Part shown: positions 18,786 through 26,519 of the stretch, in pieces | Layout: every line of letters starts with the position of its first letter | Numbering within the stretch: position 1 is the first letter of the stretch | Assembly (NCBI GenBank): GCA_963823525.1 | Contig: CAWGLW010000006.1 | Location: forward strand, 868,001 to 932,000 | Source of the DNA: CAWGLW01 sp963823525 | Lineage (GTDB): Bacteria > Pseudomonadota > Gammaproteobacteria > Steroidobacterales > Steroidobacteraceae | Reading direction: 5' to 3' | DNA length: 64,000 nt | Notes under the pieces: model-generated | Told to the model about the DNA's origin: nothing | What the model saw: only the letters and a program-made list of their open reading frames with translations | Databases searched by the model: none | Position numbers and translations under genes: made by a program

Positions 18786-19850
18786 ATGCGAAGGCGTGTG
18801 AAAGCAGTACTGATCCTGGCGCTGCTGATGGCAGTTCCGGGTAGCTGGGCCGAGACGCTGCTGGTGGTACGTAAGACGGACGATGCGGTGGACTTCGTTG
18901 ACCCCGGCTCCGGCCTTCGGCTTGCCACGGTTGAGCTCGGCCACGCACCGCACGAAATCAGTGTCTCGCCCGACGGGCGGCTGGCCGCAGTGTCGAATTA
19001 CGGCACGGCAGAGCGCCCGGGATCGACACTGAGCATCCTCGACCTCGAGCAGGCGCGCGAGCTGCGCCGCATCGATCTTGCACCCCATTCCCGGCCGCAC
19101 GGGGTGGACTGGTATGCGGCGAACCGGCTGGCGGTCACCGCCGAGGGCACAGGCTCACTGCTGGTGGTCGATCCGCTTGGCGGCGAGGTCGTCGATGCAA
19201 TCACGACCGGACAGGACATTTCGCACATGGTCGTCGTGACCGCGGATGGGTCAAGGGCATTCGTTGCGAACATCGGTTCGGGGACGACCACGGCGATTGA
19301 CCTTTCCACCGGCGAGCGCCTCGCGCAGCTGCCGACCGGTAAAGGGTCCGAGGGTCTGGCGGTCACTCCCGACGGCCGAGAGCTGTGGGTCGGGGCGCGC
19401 TCAGACGGCCACCTCGCGGTCGTCGATATCGAGCGCCTGGCGGTGATCGAGCGCCTGCCTTTGCCGGGCGTGCCGATTCGGATCCGGATTTCTCCGGATG
19501 GCCGCAGGGTACTGGTCAGTTGCGCCGGGGCGAGTGAAATCGTTGCCTTCGACACCGCCAGCCACGAACTGACCGGTCGTCGCAGGATCGAGCTGCCGCA
19601 GGCGCCGGGTGCCGACCAGCGGCCTTTCGCGCGGCTCGCCCCGGGCAGTGCCCTGCCCGTGGGGCTGGCCCTGTCAGCGGACGGGCGGCGCGTTTTTGCA
19701 GCTGCAACGATGGCTGACCGGATCGTTGAACTCGACACGGCCTCATTGCAGATACAGCGCGTCATCGAGGTCGACGGTGAACCGGACGGCATGGCGACGA
19801 GCCGCACGATGCCCGTCGCGCCCTGCCATGCCTGCACCGCGATGCCCTGA
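18786..19850 (+). CDS. Exported YVTN-type beta-propeller protein
   Basis: 354 residues. A signal peptide (cleavage near SWA-ETL, residue 22) is followed by repeated 40-residue blades such as HEISVSPDGR, SEGLAVTPDGRELWV, IRISPDGRRVLV and LALSADGRRVF, the pattern of seven-bladed YVTN/surface-layer propellers. No catalytic motif is visible; such proteins act as periplasmic binding or scaffold proteins. Start 18786 has GGGAGG eight bases upstream; the reading frame extends further 5' without a good start. It lies 258 bp upstream of the hydrogenase genes on the same strand, with no evidence of shared transcription. Confidence 0.8.
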   Translation: MRRRVKAVLILALLMAVPGSWAETLLVVRKTDDAVDFVDPGSGLRLATVELGHAPHEISVSPDGRLAAVSNYGTAERPGSTLSILDLEQARELRRIDLAPHSRPHGVDWYAANRLAVTAEGTGSLLVVDPLGGEVVDAITTGQDISHMVVVTADGSRAFVANIGSGTTTAIDLSTGERLAQLPTGKGSEGLAVTPDGRELWVGARSDGHLAVVDIERLAVIERLPLPGVPIRIRISPDGRRVLVSCAGASEIVAFDTASHELTGRRRIELPQAPGADQRPFARLAPGSALPVGLALSADGRRVFAAATMADRIVELDTASLQIQRVIEVDGEPDGMATSRTMPVAPCHACTAMP

Positions 19851-20108
19851 TTGCAGTCTGCTCCGGGCACGGGAAATGGCCTGGCCGCCGATCCGTGAAA
19901 ACCGAGACGGCAGCCCAGTCACGGCCCGCAATATCCTGAGGAATAAGTAGTTATCCGACTGTCCCGGTGAGCCGCAAAAAGCAACGATCGGTTTCACCCG
20001 AAAAGGGCTGGACGGGCTTAACGGAGAGCCGTGCACCCGGCCAACCAGGCCTTCGACAAACGGATAGGGCGGAGGCAGTGAACAAGACCGAACCACTGGG
20101 AGCTCGAC
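19851..20108 (+). promoter_or_regulatory. Long leader upstream of the hydrogenase operon
   Basis: 258 bp without a gene. It contains a short AT-rich imperfect inverted repeat (GGAATAA/TTATCC, 19940-19956), a possible 3-part fold (GTCC 19961-19964 with GGAC 20010-20013; GGTGA 19966-19970 with TCACC 19994-19998), a hairpin ACGGGCT/AGCCGT (20012-20032) and GGCC/GGCC (20039-20051). No known riboswitch consensus and no convincing sigma-54 site were recognised. Probably holds the hya promoter and regulator sites. Confidence 0.4.
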
Positions 20109-21212
20109 ATGCGTCGTCCTGAGACTTTCTACGAGCTGATCCGCCGCCAGGGCATCTCGCGGCGAAATTTCATGAAATTCTGCTCATTAACCGCTGCGTC
20201 GCTGGGCCTGGCGCCGTCCTTCGCCGGCAAGATCGCGTACGCGATGGAAACCAAGCCGCGTGTGCCGGTGCTGTGGCTGCACGGCCTGGAGTGCACCTGC
20301 TGCACCGAGAGCTTCATCCGCTCGGCGCACCCGCTGGCCAAGGATGTCATCCTGTCGATGCTGTCGCTCGACTACGACGACACCATAATGGCGGCGGCCG
20401 GACACCAGGCCGAGCAGTGCATCGAAGACATCCGGCGCGATTACAAGGGACAGTTCATCCTCGCGGTCGAGGGCAATCCGCCGCTCGGTGACGACGGTGT
20501 GTTCTGCATCCCGGGCGGGCGACCGTTCGTCGAGCGTCTCAAGGAAGTCGCGGCCGATTCCGCGGCCGTGATCGCCTGGGGTTCGTGCGCATCCTGGGGT
20601 TGCGTGCAGGCGGCCAAGCCCAATCCAACTCAGGCCACGCCGATTCACAAGGTCATCACGGGCAAACCGATCATCAAGGTGCCGGGCTGCCCGCCGATCG
20701 CCGAAGTCATGACCGGCGTCATCACCTACTACCTGACGTTCGGTCAGATTCCCGAACTGGATCGCCAGGGCCGGCCGCTGATGTTCTACGGCCAGCGCGT
20801 GCACGATAAGTGCTACCGTCGCGGTCACTTCGACGCCGGCCAGTTTGCCGAGACCTTCGATGACCGCGGGTCGCGGATGGGCTACTGCCTCTACAAGGTG
20901 GGTTGCCGGGGGCCGACGACCTACAACGCCTGCTCGACGACGCGCTGGAACGACGGCGTGTCCTTCCCGATTGGCTCCGGTCACGGCTGCCTAGGGTGCT
21001 CGGAGCCGGACTTCTGGGACAACGGGCCCTTCTACGAGCGGCTGGAAACCTTCCCGCAGTTTGGTGCGGAAGCCACGGCGGACAAGGTTGGTGCGACGGC
21101 GGCCGCAATCGTCGGCGCCGGTATCGCCGTGCACGCGGGCCTCACCGCCTTGCGCCAGGCCCGGGTCAAACCAAATTCGCCAACCCGTGACACCGACCAG
21201 CGGCACGGTTGA
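20109..21212 (+). CDS. hyaA: [NiFe]-hydrogenase small subunit, O2-tolerant group 1d type
   Basis: 367 residues, small subunit of a membrane-bound H2-uptake hydrogenase, exported folded by the Tat system (SRRNFMK at 17-23). The proximal cluster region has ECTCC with C62 and C65 plus C160 and C194, and also the two extra cysteines C64 and C165 that mark the O2-tolerant [4Fe-3S] cluster of E. coli Hyd-1 and Ralstonia MBH. Distal cluster ligands are H232, C235, C260, C266; medial ligands C275, C294, C297. A C-terminal helix (about 329-347) anchors it to the periplasmic face. First gene of the operon, preceded by a long leader. Confidence 0.97.
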   Translation: MRRPETFYELIRRQGISRRNFMKFCSLTAASLGLAPSFAGKIAYAMETKPRVPVLWLHGLECTCCTESFIRSAHPLAKDVILSMLSLDYDDTIMAAAGHQAEQCIEDIRRDYKGQFILAVEGNPPLGDDGVFCIPGGRPFVERLKEVAADSAAVIAWGSCASWGCVQAAKPNPTQATPIHKVITGKPIIKVPGCPPIAEVMTGVITYYLTFGQIPELDRQGRPLMFYGQRVHDKCYRRGHFDAGQFAETFDDRGSRMGYCLYKVGCRGPTTYNACSTTRWNDGVSFPIGSGHGCLGCSEPDFWDNGPFYERLETFPQFGAEATADKVGATAAAIVGAGIAVHAGLTALRQARVKPNSPTRDTDQRHG

Positions 21213-21231
21213 CCGATCGGAGATCTGAGAA

Positions 21232-23022
21232 ATGAGCATTTCAACACCCAACGGCTTCCAGCTCGATAACTCGGGCACACGTGTCGTCGTCGATCCGATC
21301 ACACGCATCGAGGGACACCTCCGAATCGAGGTAAATGTCGATGCGGACAACGTGATCCGCAACGCGGTATCCACCGGCACGATGTGGCGCGGCCTCGAGG
21401 TCATTCTCCGCGGTCGCGATCCACGCGATGCCTGGGCATTCGTGCAGCGCATCTGCGGTGTGTGCACCGGCGTCCATGCGCTCGCCTCCGTGCGCTGCGT
21501 GGAAAACGCCCTCGACATCCAGATACCCGAAAACGCGAACACGATTCGCAACATCATGCACCTGACGCTGTATGCGCAGGATCACCTGGTACATTTCTAC
21601 CACCTGCATGCACTCGACTGGGTTGATGTAGTCAGCGCGCTGAGCGCCGATCCGGCGGCCACTTCGCAACTGGCGCAGTCGATCTCGTCGTGGCCGCTTT
21701 CCTCGCCGGGGTATTTCCGGGACCTGCAGAATCGCCTGAAGAAATTCGTCGAGTCAGGCCAGCTTGGGCCGTTCCGCAACGGCTACTGGGGACACCCGGC
21801 CTACAAGCTGCCGCCCGAAGCGAACCTGATGGCGGTCGCGCACTACCTGGAGGCGCTCGACTTCCAGAAAGAGATCGTCAAGATTCAGACCATCTTCGGC
21901 GGGCGCAACCCGCACCCAAACTGGCTGGTCGGCGGTGTCCCGTCACCGATCAACCTGAACGATACCGGCGCGGTCGGCGCGGTGAACATGGAACGGCTGA
22001 ACCTGGTCGGCAGTATTATCGATCGAACGGTCGAGTTCATCGACCAGGTCTACATTCCCGATCTGCTCGCGATCGCCTCGTTCTACAAGGACTGGGCGAG
22101 CATTGGCGGCGGGCTCTCCTCGAAATACCTGATGTCCTACGGCGACCTGCCGAGATCAGCCAATGATTACAGCCCGGGCAACCTCATGCTGCCGCGCGGC
22201 GCCATCATCGACGGCAACCTCAACGAGGTGCAGGACATCGACCTGGGCGACCTCGAGGAGATCCGCGAATACGTGACGCACTCCTGGTACAAGTACGGTG
22301 ACGAGCAGGCCGGCCTGCACCCGTATGTCGGCGTCACTGATCCGCACTTCGACATCGGCGGGGCAAAAGGCACCAAGACGCGCATCGAAAACGTCGACGA
22401 GTCGTCCAAGTACTCATGGGTGAAAGCACCGCGCTGGAAGGGCCACGCCATGGAAGTGGGCCCGCTGGCCCGCTTCGTCATTGGCTACGTGCAGGGCCAG
22501 GACGACATCAAGGGACTGGTCGACTACGCGCTCGGCAATCTCGGCGTACCGGTGACGGCCCTGTTCTCGACGCTGGGCCGCACCGCGGCGCGCGGCCTCG
22601 AGTGCAAGTGGGCGGCCGACAAGCTGAAGCTCGAGTACCAGAAACTCATCGCGTCCATCAAGGCGGGTGACACGGCGACGGCCAACATGGCCAACTTCGA
22701 GCCCAAGACCTGGAAGAAATCCGCTCAAGGCGTCGGTTTCGTCGAGGCACCGCGTGGTGCGCTTGGGCACTGGATCGACATCGAGGACAAGAAGATCAAG
22801 AACTACCAGTGCATCGTACCGACGACCTGGAACGCCAGTCCACGTGATCCGGCCGGCAAGATCGGCGCCTACGAAGCCGCCCTGCTCGACACGCCGATGC
22901 ACGATCCGAACCTGCCGCTCGAGATCCTGCGAACGATCCACAGCTTCGATCCGTGCCTGGCCTGTGCAACGCACGTGCTCGACATGGAGGGCCAGGAGCT
23001 CACGAGCGTCAAGGTACGTTGA
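21232..23022 (+). CDS. hyaB: [NiFe]-hydrogenase large subunit
   Basis: 596 residues, catalytic subunit carrying the Ni-Fe(CN)2CO site. The N-terminal ligand motif RICGVCTGVH gives C75 and C78, the C-terminal motif DPCLACATH gives C575 and C578. The last 15 residues after H581 are the peptide removed by the maturation protease once nickel is in place, matching the hyaD homologue downstream. GGAG nine bases upstream supports ATG 21232. The protein lacks its own signal and is carried through the Tat pore with HyaA. Confidence 0.97.
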   Translation: MSISTPNGFQLDNSGTRVVVDPITRIEGHLRIEVNVDADNVIRNAVSTGTMWRGLEVILRGRDPRDAWAFVQRICGVCTGVHALASVRCVENALDIQIPENANTIRNIMHLTLYAQDHLVHFYHLHALDWVDVVSALSADPAATSQLAQSISSWPLSSPGYFRDLQNRLKKFVESGQLGPFRNGYWGHPAYKLPPEANLMAVAHYLEALDFQKEIVKIQTIFGGRNPHPNWLVGGVPSPINLNDTGAVGAVNMERLNLVGSIIDRTVEFIDQVYIPDLLAIASFYKDWASIGGGLSSKYLMSYGDLPRSANDYSPGNLMLPRGAIIDGNLNEVQDIDLGDLEEIREYVTHSWYKYGDEQAGLHPYVGVTDPHFDIGGAKGTKTRIENVDESSKYSWVKAPRWKGHAMEVGPLARFVIGYVQGQDDIKGLVDYALGNLGVPVTALFSTLGRTAARGLECKWAADKLKLEYQKLIASIKAGDTATANMANFEPKTWKKSAQGVGFVEAPRGALGHWIDIEDKKIKNYQCIVPTTWNASPRDPAGKIGAYEAALLDTPMHDPNLPLEILRTIHSFDPCLACATHVLDMEGQELTSVKVR

Positions 23023-23033
23023 GGAGAGATTCC

Positions 23034-23777
23034 ATGAGCAAGTACTACCTCCCTTCGACACCGGTGGCGAACCGTGTGCGGGAAGGCCGCTTTGGTGAGG
23101 CCATACTGCCAGCAGTGAGCATCCAGCCAGGGCCAATCTACGTCTACGACGCAGCGATCCGGATCTGGCACTGGGTCACGGCCCTGGCGATTGTCGTGCT
23201 GTGCATCACGGGATACTTCATCGGCTCACCACCGCCGACCCTGAGCGGAGAAGCCTACGAGCATTATCTGTTCGGCTACATCCGCTTCGTGCACTTCTCG
23301 GCCGGGATGATCCTCGGCGTCGCCTTTCTGCTGAGAATCTATCGCATGATTTTCGGCGGTAAGCACGCCCGGCAGATCTTCTACATCCCGTTCTGGAGCA
23401 TCGCCTGGTGGAAAGAGGTCCTGGGTGAAATCGGCTGGTATCTTTTTCTCAGCAAGCCAAAGGAATACGTGGGACATAATCCACTCGCGCATGCAGCGAT
23501 GTTCGTGATGTTCCTGTTGCCGCTCATCGTCCTTTTGCTTACCGGGTTTGCCCTCTATGCCGAGGGTGCTGGTATACAAAGTACCTGGTATAGCCTGTTT
23601 GGCTGGGTGTTCGGCGTGCTCGGCGATTCCATGACCGTGCACACCTGGCACCACGTCGCCATGTGGGTGCTGATTATCTTCGCGATGATCCACATGTACA
23701 TGGCGATCCGCGAGGACATGACGCATCGGCAAACGACGATCAGTTCGATGATCAGCGGCTGGAGGTTCTACCGATAG
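23034..23777 (+). CDS. hyaC: Ni/Fe-hydrogenase b-type cytochrome subunit
   Basis: 247 residues, diheme cytochrome b that anchors HyaAB and passes electrons to quinone. About four membrane helices; candidate heme ligands include H46 (IRIWHW), H87 (IRFVHFS) and the histidines in VHTWHH and AMIHMYMA. ATG 23034 has GAGGAGAG just upstream and follows the hyaB stop by 11 bp; an in-frame open stretch extends into hyaB but is not needed. Followed closely by two strong hairpins. Confidence 0.95.
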   Translation: MSKYYLPSTPVANRVREGRFGEAILPAVSIQPGPIYVYDAAIRIWHWVTALAIVVLCITGYFIGSPPPTLSGEAYEHYLFGYIRFVHFSAGMILGVAFLLRIYRMIFGGKHARQIFYIPFWSIAWWKEVLGEIGWYLFLSKPKEYVGHNPLAHAAMFVMFLLPLIVLLLTGFALYAEGAGIQSTWYSLFGWVFGVLGDSMTVHTWHHVAMWVLIIFAMIHMYMAIREDMTHRQTTISSMISGWRFYR

Positions 23778-23786
23778 GCCGCGCGC

Positions 23787-23811
23787 GGTACCCGGGCCGG
23801 GCCCGGGTACC
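23787..23811 (+). repeat. Perfect 11-bp palindromic hairpin behind hyaC
   Basis: Arms GGTACCCGGGC and GCCCGGGTACC (23787-23797 and 23801-23811) flank a CGG loop, nine bases after the hyaC stop. Very GC-rich and without a T tract, so it may protect the 3' end of the hyaABC mRNA rather than terminate by itself. It sits immediately before a terminator-like structure. Confidence 0.7.
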
Positions 23812-23819
23812 GGACTCAC

Positions 23820-23878
23820 GGGACAGTGGGACGAGGGGCTGCGATTGCCCCGACCTCCCCCTGTCCCTTTATACTTTT
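23820..23878 (+). terminator. Rho-independent terminator between hyaC and hyaD
   Basis: An outer stem GGGACAG/CTGTCCC (23820-23826 with 23861-23867) encloses GGG/CCC and GGGGC/GCCCC pairing around a 7-base loop, followed by TTTATACTTTT. This would end or attenuate transcription after the structural genes. Confidence 0.7.
23845..23875 (+). promoter_or_regulatory. Possible promoter for hyaD embedded in the terminator
   Basis: TTGCCC at 23845-23850 and TATACT at 23870-23875 resemble -35 and -10 elements, but the 19-bp spacing is longer than ideal. It could supply separate transcription of the maturation genes. Low certainty. Confidence 0.3.
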
Positions 23879-23897
23879 GCAGGTCGCCCATCCGGGG

Positions 23898-24590
23898 ATG
23901 ACAGGATCGATGCAAAAAATGGACAACAACTCGGTCACAACACAGCGGCGCATCGTCGTACTTGGCGTGGGTAACCTGCTCTGGGCCGATGAAGGCTTTG
24001 GCGTGCGCTGTGTCGAGGCGCTCGGCGACGGTTGGGACTTCCCCCCCGACGTCGACATCATGGATGGCGGAACGCTTGGGCTGGCGCTGGTGCCATTGCT
24101 GCTGGATGCAACGCATGTCCTGCTTTTCGACGCCGTGGATCACCGGGGCGAGCCCGGCAGCCTGCTCGTCGCTCGCGACGATGAAGTGCCTCGATTCATG
24201 AGTGGCAGCAAAATGAGCCTGCACCAGGCGGGCATGAACGACATCCTCGCCAGCCTCGATCTGCTCGGTCACCGGCCGGAGCACTTTACGGTGATTGGCA
24301 TCAAGCCCGTGGAACTGGCCGATTACGGTGGCAGCCTGACCGGGCCGGTTCAGGCGCAGGTCCCGGTGGCTCTGGAGCTGGGACTGGAGGAGCTGGCCCG
24401 CTGGGGCAGCGTTGCCAAACGCCGCACGGAGCCTGCGTCACGCGAAACCGTGATTGCGGCGATCGCGCGCGAACGCTACGAGTCCGAGCGGCCCAGCGCA
24501 GAGCTCGCCTGTCGCGTTGGAGACGAACGATTCCTCGCGATGCGCGCCGCCCGGAAGAGCGATCCGGGTACGGACTCGGAGGACTCCTGA
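23898..24590 (+). CDS. hyaD: Hydrogenase maturation protease
   Basis: About 230 residues. A HybD/HyaD/HoxM-type endopeptidase that checks nickel insertion and cuts the C-terminal peptide of the large subunit. Nickel-sensing residues are present: E32 in GVGNLLWADEGFG, D78 in LLFDAVDH and H99 in MSLHQAG, followed by VIGIKP. The C-terminal 70 residues extend beyond the core fold. Start uncertain: ATG 23898, 23910 or 23919; none has an ideal Shine-Dalgarno. Earlier in-frame codons lie within the terminator. Ends in a TGATG overlap with hyaE. Confidence 0.92.
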   Translation: MTGSMQKMDNNSVTTQRRIVVLGVGNLLWADEGFGVRCVEALGDGWDFPPDVDIMDGGTLGLALVPLLLDATHVLLFDAVDHRGEPGSLLVARDDEVPRFMSGSKMSLHQAGMNDILASLDLLGHRPEHFTVIGIKPVELADYGGSLTGPVQAQVPVALELGLEELARWGSVAKRRTEPASRETVIAAIARERYESERPSAELACRVGDERFLAMRAARKSDPGTDSEDS

Positions 24591-24991
24591 TGAGTGAAAT
24601 CATCGAGTCACTGGCCGCAGACGCGGCCTGCGACGTACTGCGCACGACCGATCTGGCTGATTTCCTGGCGGCCAACTCACGGGCCCTGTTGTTCTTCACC
24701 GGTGATATCGCGCGGCGACGCGAAGGGCTGGACGTGGCAGTCGTGGTGCGCGAGCTACTCGCAACCCACGCGGGTCAGTTGAGACTGGGCCTCGTGGACC
24801 GCCGCGACGAGGCCGCTTTGATGAGTGAATTTGGTGTCGTCGTCACCCCGGCGGTGGTCTATATTCGCGACGGTCGGGCCGCCGAGCTGGTCGCCCGAAT
24901 GAGGGACTGGCCGGTTTACGCACAGGCCTGTGATCGATTGCTGGCGCCGTCGGACGCCGAGTCGATGGGTCCCACGGGAGGGAACGCATGA
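24590..24991 (+). CDS. hyaE: Hydrogenase accessory protein HyaE/HoxO/HupG (thioredoxin fold)
   Basis: 133 residues with the thioredoxin-like fold of the HyaE family but without a CxxC redox pair, as usual for the family. These proteins bind the Tat signal of the small subunit and help assemble its FeS clusters, notably in O2-tolerant enzymes. Segments LLFFTGDIARR and FGVVVTPAVVYIRDG mark the central strands. GGAGG seven bases before ATG 24590; start and end overlap both neighbours, so it is translationally coupled. Confidence 0.88.
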   Translation: MSEIIESLAADAACDVLRTTDLADFLAANSRALLFFTGDIARRREGLDVAVVVRELLATHAGQLRLGLVDRRDEAALMSEFGVVVTPAVVYIRDGRAAELVARMRDWPVYAQACDRLLAPSDAESMGPTGGNA

Positions 24992-25842
24992 CGGAAAACG
25001 TGCTTGTCTGGCATCCGAAGGTACCGGGTGAGGCCGTCACGGGCGGCGACGACGAGCTTCGCCTGATCGGTATGCCGACGGGTCTGGTGCGGCCCATGCG
25101 CCAGGTGCTGGCCGCCGACGAGCTGACACCCGCGGCCCGAACCATGCTCGACAGGGTGCTCTCCGAACTGCGCCGTCATGCGCAGGAGCGCGGACGCGCG
25201 CCGGCCCGCTTCGACCTCGACGGTCTCGGTGAATCTGACAAGGCGGCCCTTGCCGACGTGCTCGGCGAAGGCGATGTCTGGGCAAAGGTCGGCAGCACCG
25301 ACACGTTCTTTCGCATCGTTGAGTCGGTGCTCCCGGGGGTGTGGCGTCTCGAGGCCAGCGGGGCCGATGGCATCAGCAGTGAATGGATCGAGGTCGGTGC
25401 TGTACCGCGGCCAGTCCTGACGGCGGCCGCCGAATTGCCCCGCGAGGAAATCGAACGGCCCGCGCAGCTGCCGCAGGGTGCCATGAACGCACCGGCCCTG
25501 CTCGCCGAGCTGCTGGAACGTTCATCGAATTACCAGCCCGGCGGCGAGAACCACGTCATCAACTTCACGCTGCTGCCGCTGACCGAAGCGGATGCCGAAG
25601 TCCTGACGGCCGTGCTCGGTCAGGTGCCGCTCGTGATCCGATCCGGTGGCTATGGCAGTTGCCGGATGTTTGCGACAGGATTGCGGCATGTCTGGGCCGT
25701 GCAGTATACGAATTCAATGAACGCCGTGATCCTCGACACGCTGGAGGTGGGCGGCGTGCCGGTAGCAGCGCTCGCGGCCACGGAAGACTTCGAGGACTCT
25801 GCATCGCGACTGGCCGAAATACTCGAGGCCTACTCGTCATGA
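24988..25842 (+). CDS. hyaF: Hydrogenase accessory protein HyaF/HoxQ/HupH
   Basis: 284 residues, cytoplasmic accessory protein of O2-tolerant uptake hydrogenases thought to act with HyaE on small-subunit maturation. Family signatures include LLERSSNYQPGGENHVINFTLLPLTEADAE and IRSGGYGSCRMFATGLRHVWAVQY. GGGAGGG lies five bases before ATG 24988. Overlaps hyaE by 4 bp and the next gene through ATGA, so the maturation genes form one tightly packed unit. Confidence 0.9.
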   Translation: MTENVLVWHPKVPGEAVTGGDDELRLIGMPTGLVRPMRQVLAADELTPAARTMLDRVLSELRRHAQERGRAPARFDLDGLGESDKAALADVLGEGDVWAKVGSTDTFFRIVESVLPGVWRLEASGADGISSEWIEVGAVPRPVLTAAAELPREEIERPAQLPQGAMNAPALLAELLERSSNYQPGGENHVINFTLLPLTEADAEVLTAVLGQVPLVIRSGGYGSCRMFATGLRHVWAVQYTNSMNAVILDTLEVGGVPVAALAATEDFEDSASRLAEILEAYSS

Positions 25843-26507
25843 GTCGGCCATTCGAAGGCAGCTACCTTGGCGACGGCTCAAGAATTTCCGACGACACAAA
25901 GCTCGAGTGCGGCATCTGCTGGTGGCTCTACGACCCGGCGATCGGTGACGAAGTCGCTCAGGTGGCCGCCGGGACACCGTTTCGTCTGCTGCCCGAGACC
26001 TGGCGCTGCCCGAACTGCGATGCGGAGAAGGGCAAGTTCATGGCCGCCGGCAGCACGGGCGACGAATCCGGTACCATTGATCCGGTACAGACCCTGGTCG
26101 ACGCTTACCGGCGCATTGCAGTCAAGATGAAAGGCCTGCCGATCTATAACCCGGCCCTGGCGATCGAGGCCATCGGCTTTCGTGATGACGGCGGGCGACA
26201 GGTCGGCGTTATCGTAACGCCCTGGTTCATGAACCTGACGGCGCTGCCGTCGGCCGATGACCTGCCGTTGTGGCAATCGGGGGGTTCGGCACGCCTGAGC
26301 TTTCCGTCGGGCGAATATGACTTCGTGGTCAGTGACGTTGAGGGCCCGGGCCTGATCGCCAGCTGCTCACTGTTCTCGCCGATGGACCAGTTTGCCGACC
26401 ACGAAGCGGCGCAGATGGCGGCCAGGTCCGCGGCCGACGCCTTGTTCGAACCCGAGGAACCTGAGCCCGAACCCGGGATCACCCGGCGACAGCTGCTTGG
26501 CGGCTGA
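25839..26507 (+). CDS. Rubredoxin fused to HybE/HupJ-type hydrogenase chaperone
   Basis: 222 residues in two parts. Residues 20-70 are a rubredoxin with iron ligands C24, C27, C57 and C60 (LECGICWWLYDP and WRCPNCDAEKG), as in HupI/HoxR. Residues about 80-205 match the HybE/HupJ/HoxT chaperone family, with YNPALAIEAIGF and VTPWFMNLTALP. In many species these are two adjacent genes (hupI-hupJ, hoxR-hoxT); here they are one frame with no break. HoxR is linked to building the proximal [4Fe-3S] cluster under air, HybE to Tat proofreading. ATGA overlap with hyaF. Confidence 0.9.
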   Translation: MSRPFEGSYLGDGSRISDDTKLECGICWWLYDPAIGDEVAQVAAGTPFRLLPETWRCPNCDAEKGKFMAAGSTGDESGTIDPVQTLVDAYRRIAVKMKGLPIYNPALAIEAIGFRDDGGRQVGVIVTPWFMNLTALPSADDLPLWQSGGSARLSFPSGEYDFVVSDVEGPGLIASCSLFSPMDQFADHEAAQMAARSAADALFEPEEPEPEPGITRRQLLGG

Positions 26508-26519
26508 CCCCGCAAGACC

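Noticed and set aside
19860..19890. Sigma-54 promoter upstream of hyaA (GGGCACGGGAAATGG)
   Set aside because: It has a GGCACG-like half but the -12 element lacks TTGC at the right spacing.
19960..20040. Possible cyclic-di-GMP (GEMM) riboswitch in the hyaA leader
   Set aside because: The GCAAAAAGC and GGTGA pieces are suggestive, but the conserved GEMM core and tetraloop-receptor arrangement could not be matched.
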